In this document: piece by piece, positions 35,894 through 47,516 of the stretch
How the letters are laid out: each line of letters begins with the position of its first letter
How positions within the stretch are numbered: position 1 is the first letter of the stretch
Assembly (NCBI GenBank): GCA_000750105.3
Contig: JPHH03000008.1
Location: 857,005-921,004 of the forward strand
Length of the DNA: 64,000 nt
Reading direction: 5' to 3'
Source: Tolypocladium sp. Sup5 PDA-1
Taxonomy: Eukaryota; Ascomycota; Sordariomycetes; Hypocreales; Ophiocordycipitaceae
Program-made: the position numbers and the translations under genes
The notes under the pieces: generated by a model
What the model was told of the DNA's origin: nothing
The model's input: the letters and a program-made list of their open reading frames with translations, nothing else
Database searches by the model: none

Positions 35894-37108
35894 CTAGGCC
35901 TTGCGGGAGCGAGTCGTGGCGCCGTTGGTCTTGGCACCCGTCGTCGACGCCCCGTTGGCGTTGCCGTTGGCACTGCCATTGGTGGCGGCCTGCACGTGCA
36001 GGGGATCGGGGAGCGGAGCCTGGCTCATGCGTCGCAGCGACTTGCGGCTCGTCGTCGCCTTGCCGTGCTTCTTGTACGTCGCCAGGTAGAACGAGATGAA
36101 GAGCACCAGGTAGGAGCTGAGGATCGCGATACCGGAAAAGGCAGCAAACTCCTCGCCAGCGCAGGTGCCAGCGTTGGGCATCCACCTAAAGTACGTCGAG
36201 GTGAAGTACGTGTACGAGGCGAAGTAGACGAATCCTATGCGCCAGGGTCAGCCAATGGCCCGGGACGAGGCATGCTCGGGGCGCAACTCACCAAGATCGA
36301 TGATGAACTGGATGATCTGGAGACGAGTGACCCACTCCTTCCACCAGATGCGGATGCCACGAGCGCTCTGGAAGTAGTACCAGTACATGACAACGTGCAC
36401 CGTCAAGTTGAGGGTGATGGGGACCCAGGACACGGAGGTGGAGCCAATCAGCTGAGTATAGCAGAGAAGGGCAGTGGCGCCGTGGTGGTAGCAGTGCAGG
36501 AAGGCTGGTACAGGTCAGCGGGCAAGCATTGGGCCCCTCGGTATGGAGGAACACCCACTCAGCGGCTTCTTCTTGAGGAACAGGAAGACGGTGTCGAGTA
36601 GCTCGAGGTACTTGGTGAGGTAGTTGAGCTGGCGAGGCGGTCAGCGTCTGCAGTCGGCACGGAGCCGGGCTGGGCTCTGATATCTTACATAGTACAGGAC
36701 GACAAGGGGCTGGGTCCAGCCGCCCTCGTAGTCGCAGATGGCGTGGAAGATACCGCCGCGGACGACCGTGGGCAGGAGCTGCTCAATGAAGAGAGCCAGG
36801 AGGATGCCGCTGATGGCAGTCAGGTAGAAGTTGTGGATCAGGAAGAGCGTCTTGAGCTTAAAGGGCTCGCGGTTGCGCATCAGCTCCCTGCCGCCAAAGA
36901 TGATGGCGTAGTAGACGACGATGAAGATGGACGTCGACTTGAGCGTCGACATGGGCGTCTCGAACGGCACGAACTTGAAGTCATTGGCCGAGTAGCCGAC
37001 GACGGCGGTCCAGGCCTTGTCGAAGATGGGCCAGAGGTGGATGCCAAAGGGACGGTCGAGCGTCGGCAGCGGCAGCTGCTCGTAGAACGAGGACGGGGCG
37101 GAAGACAT
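35894..37108 (-). CDS. Very-long-chain fatty acid elongase (3-ketoacyl-CoA synthase), ELO family
   Basis: Four exons (37108-36689, 36628-36559, 36504-36292, 36234-35894) give 347 aa. Diagnostic ELO blocks are NYLTKYLELLDTVFLFLKKK and the histidine box HCYHH (167-171), with VMYWYYFQSARGIRIWWKEW and LQIIQFIIDLGFVYF downstream. Several membrane spans and a basic C-terminal tail (YKKHGKATTSRKSLRR) fit an endoplasmic reticulum enzyme that condenses malonyl-CoA with acyl-CoA for sphingolipid very-long-chain acids. It is closer to the yeast ELO2/ELO3 (FEN1/SUR4) type than to ELO1, but substrate length cannot be read. The ATG at 37108 is preferred; one at 37147 would add 13 residues. It is divergent from COX6. 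Confidence 0.94.
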
Positions 37109-38465
37109 GGCGGGCGGCAATGGGCGCTGCGGCGCGATTATTCCCAATTGAATGGATCTAGAGTTGTCGGGGCCTCGCGGCGAGTCGGGGAGTCAGAGGA
37201 GAAATGGATGACACCTCTCGACGGATTAAACTTTTGGTCGACGGCGGCCGGTTCGAACACGCGACGCAGCGACAGTGGCGCGACCAAAGGTCTCAAACAG
37301 CTGGAGCCGGGGGGCCCGGGTCAAGGAACGACGAGAAGAAAGAAGGCAATCGCACACAAGGCAGCTCCCTCAAGCCGGACGCACTCTGGAAACGGACGGC
37401 GGACGAGTTGGGGGAGGAGGCGACGCGGGGGGAGGGAGAGAATAAAAGAAGAAAACGACGGGGGAGCAAAAATGGAATCCCCGGGTCTGGCTGGCGTTTT
37501 GGGGCTCGCGTCGAAAAGGGGAAATTTCACCAAGGTACGGATACGGACTACGCAACGCTTGACCTTTTGCACTTGGCGCGGCAGCGAGTGAGTGCGAGGC
37601 GCGCATGTGATTCGCTGGGCACCTCGCCGGGCCAATCAGGGGCCTCATGGGGAAACCTTGCTGGCCCGGCACGTGACCCGGGATGATGAGGTGGTGGCCG
37701 TGGTGGGACTGAGTCGGCTGTCACGGAGGGTGCGCAGAAAGTAGCGGCTACCTGGCCTCTTGCACGGCCTGTGCCGCAATTTCCGGCCCCCGTCGAGTAT
37801 GGAGTACCGCCGCCATGGCCGGGACGTTGGACCTCGGTCATTGCTGCGACTTTTTTGGTTTGGCCTCACAGAGGAAGGGCATGCCGCTGCCGTGAGCGGA
37901 CAGGACAAAGGAGTTTGCCCATGATTAAAGCCAACTGCATATTACTACGAGCCAATGGTTTCCCAAGCAGTCCGTTCCTCAGTACGGAGTAGCCGCTCTG
38001 CCTTTGTGCATTGCATCAGCTGGAGGCTCTGACCTAATGCGGCGCAGATGTCATGGACGGGCTGGTAGCCAGCCAACGAGTCAGTGTGACTTGAGCGTTG
38101 ATCTGGCTTTGTTCGTGGAATGCTACGCCGCTGATAGGCTCCGGGTGACAGCAGCGCTGCTGAACCAGTGACGAATTGGAATCGGGCTAAATCCAAGCTC
38201 CCCAGCTGCCCTATCTGCAGGTCCGTGTCCGCAAGCGGCTGCACTGTAGACTCTCCCCCCCGCCTTGGCCGCAGCCCAGCTCCGCGGGGTCCAATTCGTA
38301 CTGTGCCCAGCATCCCTTGGAAATCAGGCGACGGCAGGCTTAGTCATCCATGTCAGACGATTCTTTGCTCTCCGGAACACCTCTGCAACCATCACGAAAA
38401 AACCAACAAACCAATCTTGCCCGAGTCCCATCGCCGCCTCGCCGCCCGCCTCTCTCGATCCCACA
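37109..38465. promoter_or_regulatory. Divergent promoter region ELO/COX6
   Basis: 1.36 kb between divergent starts. A CCAAT pentamer lies at 37632-37636 and one TACGGAGTA at 37983. CCAAT is the known core site of the fungal HAP complex, which controls respiratory genes, but one pentamer is weak evidence. The 100 bases before COX6 are C-rich. Confidence 0.45.
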
Positions 38466-39361
38466 ATGCCGTCCGCCTCTCTCCTCCGCGTTGCCGCTCG
38501 CGGCTCGACCACCTTCCTCCGCGCCGGCGCCGCCCGCCCCGCGCAGCCCCTGATTGCCCGTTCCGCCGCCCTCGTCGCCCAGCCCGCACACTTCAGCACC
38601 TCGGTGCCTCGGCGCAGCGAGCACGCCGAGGAGACCTTTGAGGAGTTCTCTGCCAGGTGAGGCCCTACTACGCGCCCTCTGTCCTAGTATATGTTGCATG
38701 CAATTGGCCCGGCGGAGTTGTCAGGAGCCCTGGGAGGCAGTCAGCGACGCGCGCATGAGCACAATATCGCTGAGTCGCGTTGGGCCGCCCCTGGATGCGC
38801 TCATTGCCGCTGGAAAGCCAGGTCTACGGGCTCAATTGCTGACCAAGGCTTGATTCCAGATTCGAGAAGGAGTTTGACGGTGTTCAGGATGTTTTTGAGC
38901 TCCAGGTACGTTGCTTGCGAGCTTTACGCCCTGCGACTCCAGAAGTGGCACGACTCGGACTGACATCCTTGCTTAGCGCAACCTGAACAACGCCTTCGCC
39001 TACGACCTCGTCCCCTCGACCACAGTCGTCGCTGCTGCCCTCAAGGCCGCCCGGAGGGTCAACGACTTTGCCACTGCCGTCCGCATTTTCGAGGGTACGC
39101 TCCCCCCATAGCCGCTCGTCCCAAGGATGCACGCCATGGCCACGATACTCTACCCCAGGTATCAGGCAGGCCGCATCAGTGGAACATGCGAACGCGAACA
39201 GCCCAATTACTAAGACCATATCACGCTGACTCTGTATTGCAGGCATCAAGGCCAAGGTCGAGAACAAGGGACAGTACGAGCAATATCTCCAGGAGCTCAA
39301 GTCCCTGCGGGAAGAGCTCGGCGTGCCGCTGAAGGAGGACCTGTACCCCGAGGAGAAATAA
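38466..39361 (+). CDS. COX6: Cytochrome c oxidase subunit 6 (COX Va homologue), mitochondrial
   Basis: Four exons (38466-38656, 38860-38905, 38977-39094, 39243-39361) give 157 aa; introns are 203, 71 and 148 nt. The first ~45 residues (MPSASLLRVAARGSTTFLRA) are a mitochondrial presequence. The mature part has the family blocks ETFEEFSARFEKEFDGVQDV, LNNAFAYDLVPSTTVV, ARRVNDFATAVRIFEGIK and a C-terminal GVPLKEDLYPEE. Cox6 is a nuclear-encoded, matrix-facing subunit of respiratory complex IV. The first 54 coding bases and 18 bases of leader recur with one change at the right end of the window, after a C23 tract. Confidence 0.96.
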
Positions 39362-39884
39362 AAAGCAGGGGATCCTGCAGGAGTGATTGTCCCGGGCGAT
39401 GAAGGAGATCTTGTACATGATATTCCAGGCGGAGGGATCGGCGGAGCGGGAGATAGACTGGAGGTTCGTTGCGACTGCTCAATGCAATCAATATGTTATA
39501 GCCACATAGGGCCTGCGTATTGGCGACTCTGCCGCTAATCTTGAACCTCGAAATCGAAATCATCCATTTCCTTTGTGCCTCGCCGGCAGACGACATCATG
39601 ACTCACTCTCATCTTGATTCAACATCTCTATATCACTTAATCTACGCTGTGGCTCACGAGCAGATACGACCTCATTGGACACGTTATGAACATTTCGAGT
39701 CAATTCCTCGTAGCTGACGAAGCCGTACGTCAGCCCACTGCCGTCCAGCGAGCCAGCAAGCAATTGTGGTACAAATCCGAATGTGGTCCCTTCTGGTTCT
39801 CCCCCGTATCCACAAGAATAGCCAGCGAATCTATCAACGTAGACAAACTCAAGATAATAATCCCTTCCCCTCAACGCCATATTC
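39362..39884. other. Convergent 3' region COX6/chromodomain gene
   Basis: About 520 bp between convergent stop codons, AT-richer than the genes. No gene is recognised. Confidence 0.5.
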
Positions 39885-42800
39885 CTAATCCCTCAAGTGG
39901 TTCCAGCGCCCATTCCCGGGCTGCTGCGCGCTCATAAATTGCATCCCAGCCGGCACGTCCAGCCCCGTCGCCGGCGCCGGGCTTGTCCCTCTGCTAGCGG
40001 AAGCGCCGTACGCACGGCCAGGCCGGGGACTCATCATGCCCATGCGCGGGCTACGCGGCACGCTGGCCTGGCGAGTCTCCCTGCGCCCGTTCTTGAGCTG
40101 TCGCAGCTCATCGCGCGCCCGGTCCAGCTCGATTTCTCGCTCCTTGACTTGTGTCTTGAGCTCCCGGATCTGGCGCAGATACTGGCGGCTTTCGTTCTCA
40201 GCCTGGATCTGGTGTATTCTCCCCAGGGTGTCTGACGTCTTCTTTTGTAAATCATCGTTCTGATCCTTGAGCTCGTTGTTCTCAGCCCTGAAGGCGCTGG
40301 CCGACGTTGATGCGTCCTGGTACAGGTTTCGGACGTATTCCCCATCCTTGTGTGCATTCTCCAGTCGCTTCTCAAGCATCTGGACCCTGTCTTGAGCTTC
40401 CTTGAGAAGCTTCTCTGACGTGGCTAGGGGAGTCGTCTCCTCTGAGCCGTCAGGGCCTGCCGTCAACCGCGCAACGGCTGCTTCGAGCTCTGCGATTCGC
40501 TTCTGCGCCTTGTCGATATCTCTTTGCGTCGAGTCTGCAGCACCTCGCAGGTCGGCCTCGGCTTTGAGCTTCTGGGCTTCAAACTTGGAGCGGTCTTCCA
40601 AGGCCTTGCGATTCGAGTCGTACATCTTGCCGGATGTTCTCTTGTATTCCTTCACGCGTTGCTCAAGTCCGGATATGACAGCTTTGTATTCTACCTCAGT
40701 GTCTTTGGCCGCGATTTGACGCTTGTACTCGGCGTGCTGGAAAGTGTTAGCCAGCTTGCCAAGCCCATCCGCGCGGGGAACCAACCTTTTCTGCCAGCGC
40801 CTGTAGGACCGCCAAAGACACCTTCACTTGAACTTGTGTCGGCTTGATCGAGGTCTCGGCAGGAGCAGAGCCCGCGAGCATCTCCTGAATGTCGTCCGGC
40901 ATAGGAGGCTCATTGGCCTCGACGGTCGACTCCTTCAGTGGGAGAATGCGTATCCTCTTCGCATCTTCGTCTTCCGAGTCGTCCTTTAAAAGTGTTAGTA
41001 AACGTGAGAGAGTATATACAGAGGGATCGGTGGCTTACAAGCTTGCGCTTGCGACCGCTCTCTCGCTCCGGTGTGGCCGCAATGGGCATTTGCGAGCGCG
41101 ACTGAGAACTGACATAGAAGTCGAGTACCTCGTCTGGCACGGCTACCGGCTCCCATTCAATGGTATCAATCTCCCCATTGAGAAACTCGACGAAAATGTT
41201 GGCGAGTTGGTAGGGCTCGGGATAGCCTCGATCGGGGTCGCTCATCAGCTTCCTAGCGCGTACAATTCCCGATAGGAGTGCATTCTTCCGTTCAAGGGGC
41301 CCCAGATCCTCAAGCACATGGAGGTCAATGTGCTCGATCGAATGGGTCGTCACAAGGATCAACACCAGTGGTCGCTTGGTATCCAGAGTCTCAGGAGAGA
41401 GGCTCTTCGATACCCGTGACCTGCTGAATGAGTGGTCGAATGCGACGACGACATCAAAGTCGAGCCCATTGCTATCTTCACTAGGCAGGGCGAGAGTTAC
41501 CCGACCAGCCGACATAGTAAAGTTACTTTTTGGCTTTCCAATTGCATCGCAGTTGCATTCCACCTCGAGTGTCTCTGTCAAGTAATAAAGAAGCCGAAGC
41601 AACTCGACCGAGCGGGCGACTATCAGAACTCTGGTATCCTTTTGGAGGCCCTGTAGGAGCTCGGAAACGAAGTTGAACTTTGGGTTGGCATCACATGAGT
41701 ACTTGGCCAGCTGTGAAGGCGGAAGATCCTCCAAGGATGTACCAACTGCGTCCTGGGGGTAGTCACAGATATTGTGTAGCCGGTTGAAAAGTTGGTCAAT
41801 CTTCTTGATGAGAGCTTCATCCGGTTCGACATATTCCTCGTCGTTGAAGACGCTGCCAAACTGGGTCACCTGTCGCCGGTATTCCAAAAGGGTGTCGTCA
41901 TAAAACGGCCTGAGGCTTGCCTGGAAAGGCAACGTGACAACGTGTTCCATCAGACCGGGATCCGGGGCATCATCGCTCGAAGCTTCGCTAGAGTCTTGCT
42001 CGCTGGGTGCCTGGGCCATCGGTACAGAGGCTGCCGAGCTGCCATACAAATTGGACGACGCAACGGCTTGGGAAACCAACGAAGGCATCAAAGGCAGCGC
42101 TGCTCTTTCAAACTCGGTCTGTTTCGAGATGTCGGCTGGCGACACGGTCGAATGCTGTGTGTGCTGAACCTCATCCGGCATCAGTGTCCCGGAAGGCGGG
42201 TTGTGAGAAGTCCCCAACGCCGCATCGGCCATGTGTTGCATATGTTCCACGGCTGATGGTTGAGCTTCGTCAGAGGGTGCTTGAATACTCTCAACAGAAA
42301 TGCCGTGTTGTTGTTCCGTGTGTGGAGCTGTGGAGCCTGGGCCTATGATCGATGTGTCCAGGTTGAACAGTTGACTTAACTCTTCAGCAGCCGTCATCCG
42401 GCTCCCTAGAGGAGCCGGATAGTCGCCAGACTTGCTCTCCTCCATGCCCTCGTCTACCGAAAGCTCGTATTGACAATCCTGAGGCTTGGTATTGTCACGT
42501 TCCTCAAGTGACGTCTTGGAATTGCTTGAAGCTGCAGCTTGGTCGTGGCTGGTCTCGTGGCTACCAAAGAAGGCGTCCAATTCGGACCCAAACAAGTCCC
42601 GGCGAAAGACCTGCGCGTCTTGCGACTCTGTGCAGGCTTGCTCAATGGGCCGATGACTCTCAGTCGAAGGCTGACTCTCCTCTGTCGGCGTGGCTTTCAC
42701 GGCTGTGTGACTAGGAGATAGGCTTTGCGATGAAGTCTGGGGGACCGCGAAAGTCTGGTGAATATGTGGCTGCGTAAGGAACACAGGGCTCGGCGTTGGT

Positions 42801-43831
42801 TGGGGTTGGGCCGTGGTGTCGACAAGCCGCGGTGAGTTGACAGTACGGGGTTGAGAGTTTGTCCTTGTGGTTGCAGCAGTTGGGAGATCTTGATCTTCGG
42901 TACTGAGCGGGTCTGACTGCCCAGGCTGGTGGGATGGGATATTTGAGGGTATTGAATTTGAATGACCCAGATCGGGGGCGGGATCCTCGGGCGTCAGCAC
43001 CGGATCACTGATGCGAGACTGTGACCAAGTTGGCCCGGATGGTTCTTGTGAATCGGGGACCGTTCTGGCGCTGATCTGTGATGCAAAAGCAAGCCTCTGG
43101 TCACGATCCTCGAGCTCCGCCAACGACTGAGACGTGTTTCCACTTGTCTGTGTATTGGCCGCGCTTAGGTACTCTGACGGGTCGAACTGCGAGACTTTCG
43201 TGAATTCTATCACAAAGCGCTGTGCTCGACGAGCGTCGGAGGGGTGGGATTGTGGTACGGAGTCGTGGGCTTCGGCGATGTCGACCGAGGCGCGGGAAGT
43301 AAAGGACGGCGTAGGCTCCTCCGACGGAGTCGCGCTGTATGCGAGCCTGGGCGCTTTGTGAGGCGGGCCGCTTTCTTCGGCGGTGGCGGATCTCGGACGA
43401 GTCAGAGGCAATGCATTCGCCTTCGTGACGTGTCTCCGGTTCGCGGGTTGAGGCGGCTGGCTGTCTTGGCCGCCCTCGACCTCGGCGGGTGTCGCCTCGG
43501 GCTCTTTCCCCTTGTCGCGCGCAGACTTTATCGTCTCCCAGGCTTCTCGTGCTACCTCGGTTACCTCGTCACTCTGCGACAGACTCAGATTAGCTTTGAT
43601 GTTCATGGAGCAGATGATGGGCGATTTGCCTGCACACACCGAAACCCAGGTCGGAGAGTAAGCTTCTCCAGTGACGGTATTATCGTCCCAGTCCACCAGA
43701 TATTCTACACCCCCTTTGGCCTTTCTCTCATCAAGGATGTCCTTGATGGTGTACCAGATTTCTTCGCTTGGGGGGGCTTTTTGCTTCCGCGACTTCGATG
43801 CTGGTGCTCGCTTGCGGCGTGGTTTGGGCAT
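39885..43831 (-). CDS. Chromodomain protein of a class II histone deacetylase complex (HDA2/3-like, CDP-2-like)
   Basis: Four exons (43831-43640, 43573-41039, 40983-40786, 40736-39885) give 1258 aa. After a basic start (MPKPRRKRAPASKSRKQK) comes a chromodomain at about 25-75 (IKDILDERKAKGGVEYLVDW). A long Ser/Pro/Gln-rich disordered region follows. Next is a folded block with VVTLPFQASLRPFYDDTLLEY, VLIVARSVELLRLLYYLTETLEV and VVVAFDHSF, resembling the helicase-like fold of HDA1-complex subunits 2 and 3. Last is a ~200-residue coiled coil (EYKRQIAAKDTEVEYKAVI onward). The layout resembles Neurospora CDP-2 of the HP1-CDP-2-HDA-1-CHAP complex, which deacetylates histones in heterochromatin. That role is inferred. 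Intron 1 (43574-43639) is 66 nt, a multiple of three with no stop, and cuts the chromodomain. Confidence 0.87.
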
Positions 43832-45380
43832 TGACCCTGCGTGGCGGTGGTGCTCGGGCGAGATCCAATACGCCCGGACGGTGTAGATGCAGCTCCTATC
43901 GCGACAGGGGCTGCGGGCAATGCAGACGACTGACGTGTGGTCTGGCACAGCCGTCGACGTTGGATGTAAGTCGTCCCGTCGCGCGACGAGGACAAGGCGA
44001 GGCTGAGGGTTGTCGGACGGACCCCACGCACGGCTCTGGAACTGGCCTGCAGCGAAATCACGTGGTGGGCTGTCACTATCGCCGTCACAGACATGGGCGA
44101 AACCTTGTGCGCGACAGACTGCAAACGAGGGCAGAAAATGAGCAAAGGGCGTACGGATTGCCAGAGATGGTGTTGGATAGGTGCAGGTGAAGAAGTGCAG
44201 TTGAAGGAGAGAGAAAAAGTAAAGTGCACTCTTGCGCTCGCTGCGTTTGCTGAACAGGTCCACAAGCGCGCGGGCTCGATGTGGGCAGTAGCCTGTAGTG
44301 CACTCTGCTGGCAGGTAAGTTATGGTTGACCACCTGCCCGCTAGATGGAATCAATAAGGGAGGGTACCAGGCGACCTGGACCATTGTGCGCGCCCGAGCT
44401 GCCCCTAGCTACCTACCTACCTACCTACTCGTAGGTACCTACCTTACCTATTGTCATCAACTGAATGAGCGAGCCTGCCCTCGCGTCCCAGCCTCGTCTG
44501 CTCTTCCTTCTCTTTGGCTGCTTTTGCTTACGCCTAGGTAGCTTGTAAGTTGCATGGTTGTTGGCACGTCCATGCATTTCCTTCGCCGTTGGCAGGCGAC
44601 ATGCAAGTCTCAGGTCTTATAACGCCGCACGCCGCCTGAGGTTAGGCAAGCAATGGCAGCTTGCTTTCCTTTTGCAGAATACAAGTTTGAGCCAGGCGTC
44701 TAGAAAAGTCAAGCGTCTTCTCTGACGGGCACCAAGGCTCAAGCTACGTGGAACCCTGAGCTTCACTGCGTCCCGTCACGTGGAGGTGCTTCAAGCTGCG
44801 GGAGTATTAAAAAAGCCGGCGATCTGTATAAAATAGAGCTTACTTGAAGCTTCATTTAGTGCTACCGCCAGACATTCCTGGTCGTGAATGGTCTCGCGGG
44901 AACCTGCCTACCATCACTACGGAGTAGGTAGGCACAAGCACCTGTAAGAGCTCAGCTCTTGTGCTACAGTCGTGATTTGGCGTCTCATCCATGCAAGAGT
45001 CAGTGGTGAGCTAGCAACGGGTGCTGTAAACAGGTATCAATTCGATTTGTGAAATTCGCTCTCCGCCGGTGTCTTGTGTGTCCCACTGTCGCCTTGACAA
45101 CTGTCGTCGTTTGTCGCTGGCTCGACGCTTCTGGCACAGCGCAATGGCGCTAAAACCTTGAGTGCTGTCGCTGCAGCATTGCGCTTCTACGAAGTACCAC
45201 CCTCATTCCTCGCAATCCTCCCTCCCACCCGACCTTGTCCAAACGCGGCGATTGTTGGCCACTTCAGCGTCGGTCTGTCATAAGGCATCGGGTTGACGAG
45301 TCTCCTGCCTGCATATCTTCCATCGCACCTTCACCACCATTGCCGCCAGGTCTTCTGAGACCTGTAGCGGCCCTGCCAAG
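43832..45380. promoter_or_regulatory. Divergent region chromodomain gene/RAI1
   Basis: 1.55 kb between divergent starts, without a recognisable gene. It holds a (CTAC)5 repeat followed by GTAGGTACCTACC (44409-44443) and a TACGGAGTA at 44918 set in a CCTACC...GGTAGG inverted arrangement. Confidence 0.45.
44409..44443 (+). repeat. (CTAC)5 repeat with adjoining inverted GTAGGTACCTAC
   Basis: Five CTAC tetramers (44409-44428) followed by TCGTAGGTACCTACC, which can pair with the repeat to form a hairpin. Confidence 0.85.
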
Positions 45381-46980
45381 ATGGCAGCAAACTTCTCGAT
45401 CCAGCCCATCGGACGCTTTGCAGGCGCCAGCCAGCCCGTAAAGAGGCCCAAGGTGAGCATACCGTGCCAACAGCCGCTCAAAGTATTACAAGGCGCGTGT
45501 TTTCGACGGCGGAGGCTGACCAAGTGTGTCCTGGAAGGAGTTTGCGTGCTTCTCGTACGATGAGAACCACCAGTTTCGCCTGAACGACTCGTCCCTGAAG
45601 TGGTACTATACTCCCCAAATGGGAGCCGACCTGTCAAGAGGCTTCAATACCTTTCAGAAGCAGGATGATTCCAAGGACGAGCACCTGGAAAGCCTGCTCA
45701 AGGCCATAATGGCACACGAGCAGGACACTGGGCAGAAGATTGATGCCAACGTCGTCACCTGGAGAGGCATGATGACCAAGGTAATTTTCCTGGATAATCT
45801 CGGACGGCCTACAGTTCTGACCATTCTTAGATCATGGGGGCGTTATTCGAACAATTCGATGGGTACTTTACGACTGAATGCTTTCATTCAACTCTCTTCT
45901 GACTGGTTCTAGATTTGAGATGAACGCTACCCTGTACCAGGTAGATCTCAACACAAGTCTCCCACATCAGATAACTCTCTAGCTAACACAAACAAGGATT
46001 GCATGTGAGATGCCTGACCACAGTGATACACTGTGCGGAGTGTTGACCCGTGATAGCTTCATCGAAGAGAACCACGAATACAAGATGAACTCTCGAAGAA
46101 ACGAAGGCCAACGGCAACGGCGAGGCGGGCCACCTCAAGAAGTGATGCAGTTCTGGGGTACATCAACAGCACCTTGCTACCTACTTACCCGTGTCTAACA
46201 GTCCATAGGATACAAGTTCGAGACCCTAGCCACCCTCCCAGCAACCTGGCACGAGACATCCCGAGACTACATCGAGAACCGCGACAACCAAGTCGTCAAC
46301 AACAAAGCGCAATACTGCTCCATCGTCCGCACCGGCATTGGCAAAACCACCCTGTGCCTCGGCGGCGAAGTAGACGCGAGTAAGTTCCCGCATGTGTCCG
46401 CCCTCTGTTGTAACACATCATCTCACAACCATGGCACCAGTCTGGGACTCCAAGCCCGAGGAAAAGGGCGCGCCCATCAACTGGGTCGAGCTCAAGACGT
46501 CGGCCGAGATCCGCAACCAGGGAGACATGGATGCCTTCCACCGCAAGCTCATGAAGTACTGGATCCAGTCCTTCCTCCTCGGCGTGCCCAAGATCATCGT
46601 CGGCTTCCGCACCCGCGACGGCGTCCTCGTCAACACCAACGAGATCGAGACGCACCGCATCCCCGAGACGGTCAATTCGCGCCCAAACGCAAAGTGGAAC
46701 GCCGACATGTGCGTCAATTTTGCGGCCGGCTTCCTGGAATGTGAGAACCAACCCCTTTTATCTGCTATTGATTGACTGGCGCGACGTACGATGGCTGACG
46801 GCCGAAATAGGGCTTACGAAGATGATCAACGACGAGGGCGTCTGGAGAATAAGTCGACGGCCGCAGTCGCCCATCATCGAGGTGTACAAGGTAGAGGATA
46901 CGGGTCATGGGAACATTTTGTCGGATGAGTTCAAGAATTGGAGAATCAAGCTTGCCCTCGGGCCAAGCAAGGAGACCTGA
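45381..46980 (+). CDS. RAI1: Decapping nuclease/pyrophosphohydrolase RAI1 (DXO family)
   Basis: Nine exons (45381-45452, 45538-45780, 45831-45862, 45913-45940, 45997-46004, 46057-46157, 46209-46379, 46441-46740, 46811-46980) give 374 aa. Exon 5 is only 8 nt. Family blocks are FSIQPIGRFAGASQPVKRPK, EFACFSYDENHQF, FEMNATLYQDCIFIEENHEY, YKFETLATLPATW, GGEVDAIWD and NWVELKTSAEI; the last two carry the acidic and Lys residues of the metal-dependent active site. WIQSFLLGVPKIIVGFR follows. Rai1 removes aberrant 5' caps or pyrophosphate from RNA and stimulates the 5'-3' exonuclease Rat1 in the nucleus, in quality control and transcription termination. Every junction keeps the frame and reconstitutes conserved residues, so the model is firm despite its fragmentation. 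Confidence 0.95.
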
Positions 46981-47516
46981 GCAAGCCGAATAGTCTCGCG
47001 GAATGGGTGTAAGAATCAATATTGTGTAATATGTAGTTACATACCACCTTGTATACCCGCGGCTGCATCACAAGACATGCATGGGTCAATTGCAGGACCA
47101 GATTCCCTCATTTATTTCACACGTGTTGGTACACTACCTACAGTTGTCTACATAACGAAAACCCATCCGCTCCCAAACGCCGTCTTCCGGTGGAAAGCAA
47201 TGACCAGGACCCAAAGTAACCATCAAGATATCACACGTAAAGTCATGACATCTTGTCATAACCCTCTCAGGGAGCCACACCACGCTCAAAGTGAGGGGGA
47301 CACCGAGCCCACGAGTCCTTAAAGTCCCCCATGCCTGACATGCTTTTCCAATGCCCGGGTATGCAAGTATATGCTCGCTCCGCACATAAGATCGTACAGT
47401 CCATCCAGGGTATTCGCCGCAAAGAAAAATTGAAAAGAAATCCTGTGGCGGCGCCATTACACTCTGGCGCATCCACGTCACCTCATCCATCAGCCAGCCC
47501 ATCAAGATGTCTCAAA
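46981..47516. other. Convergent 3' region RAI1/kinase
   Basis: About 540 bp between convergent stops. No gene is recognised. Confidence 0.5.

Noticed and set aside
37245..37275. GGTTCGAAC string resembling a tRNA T-arm
   Set aside because: No acceptor, D- or anticodon arms can be folded around it, and no other tRNA-like element was found in the window.
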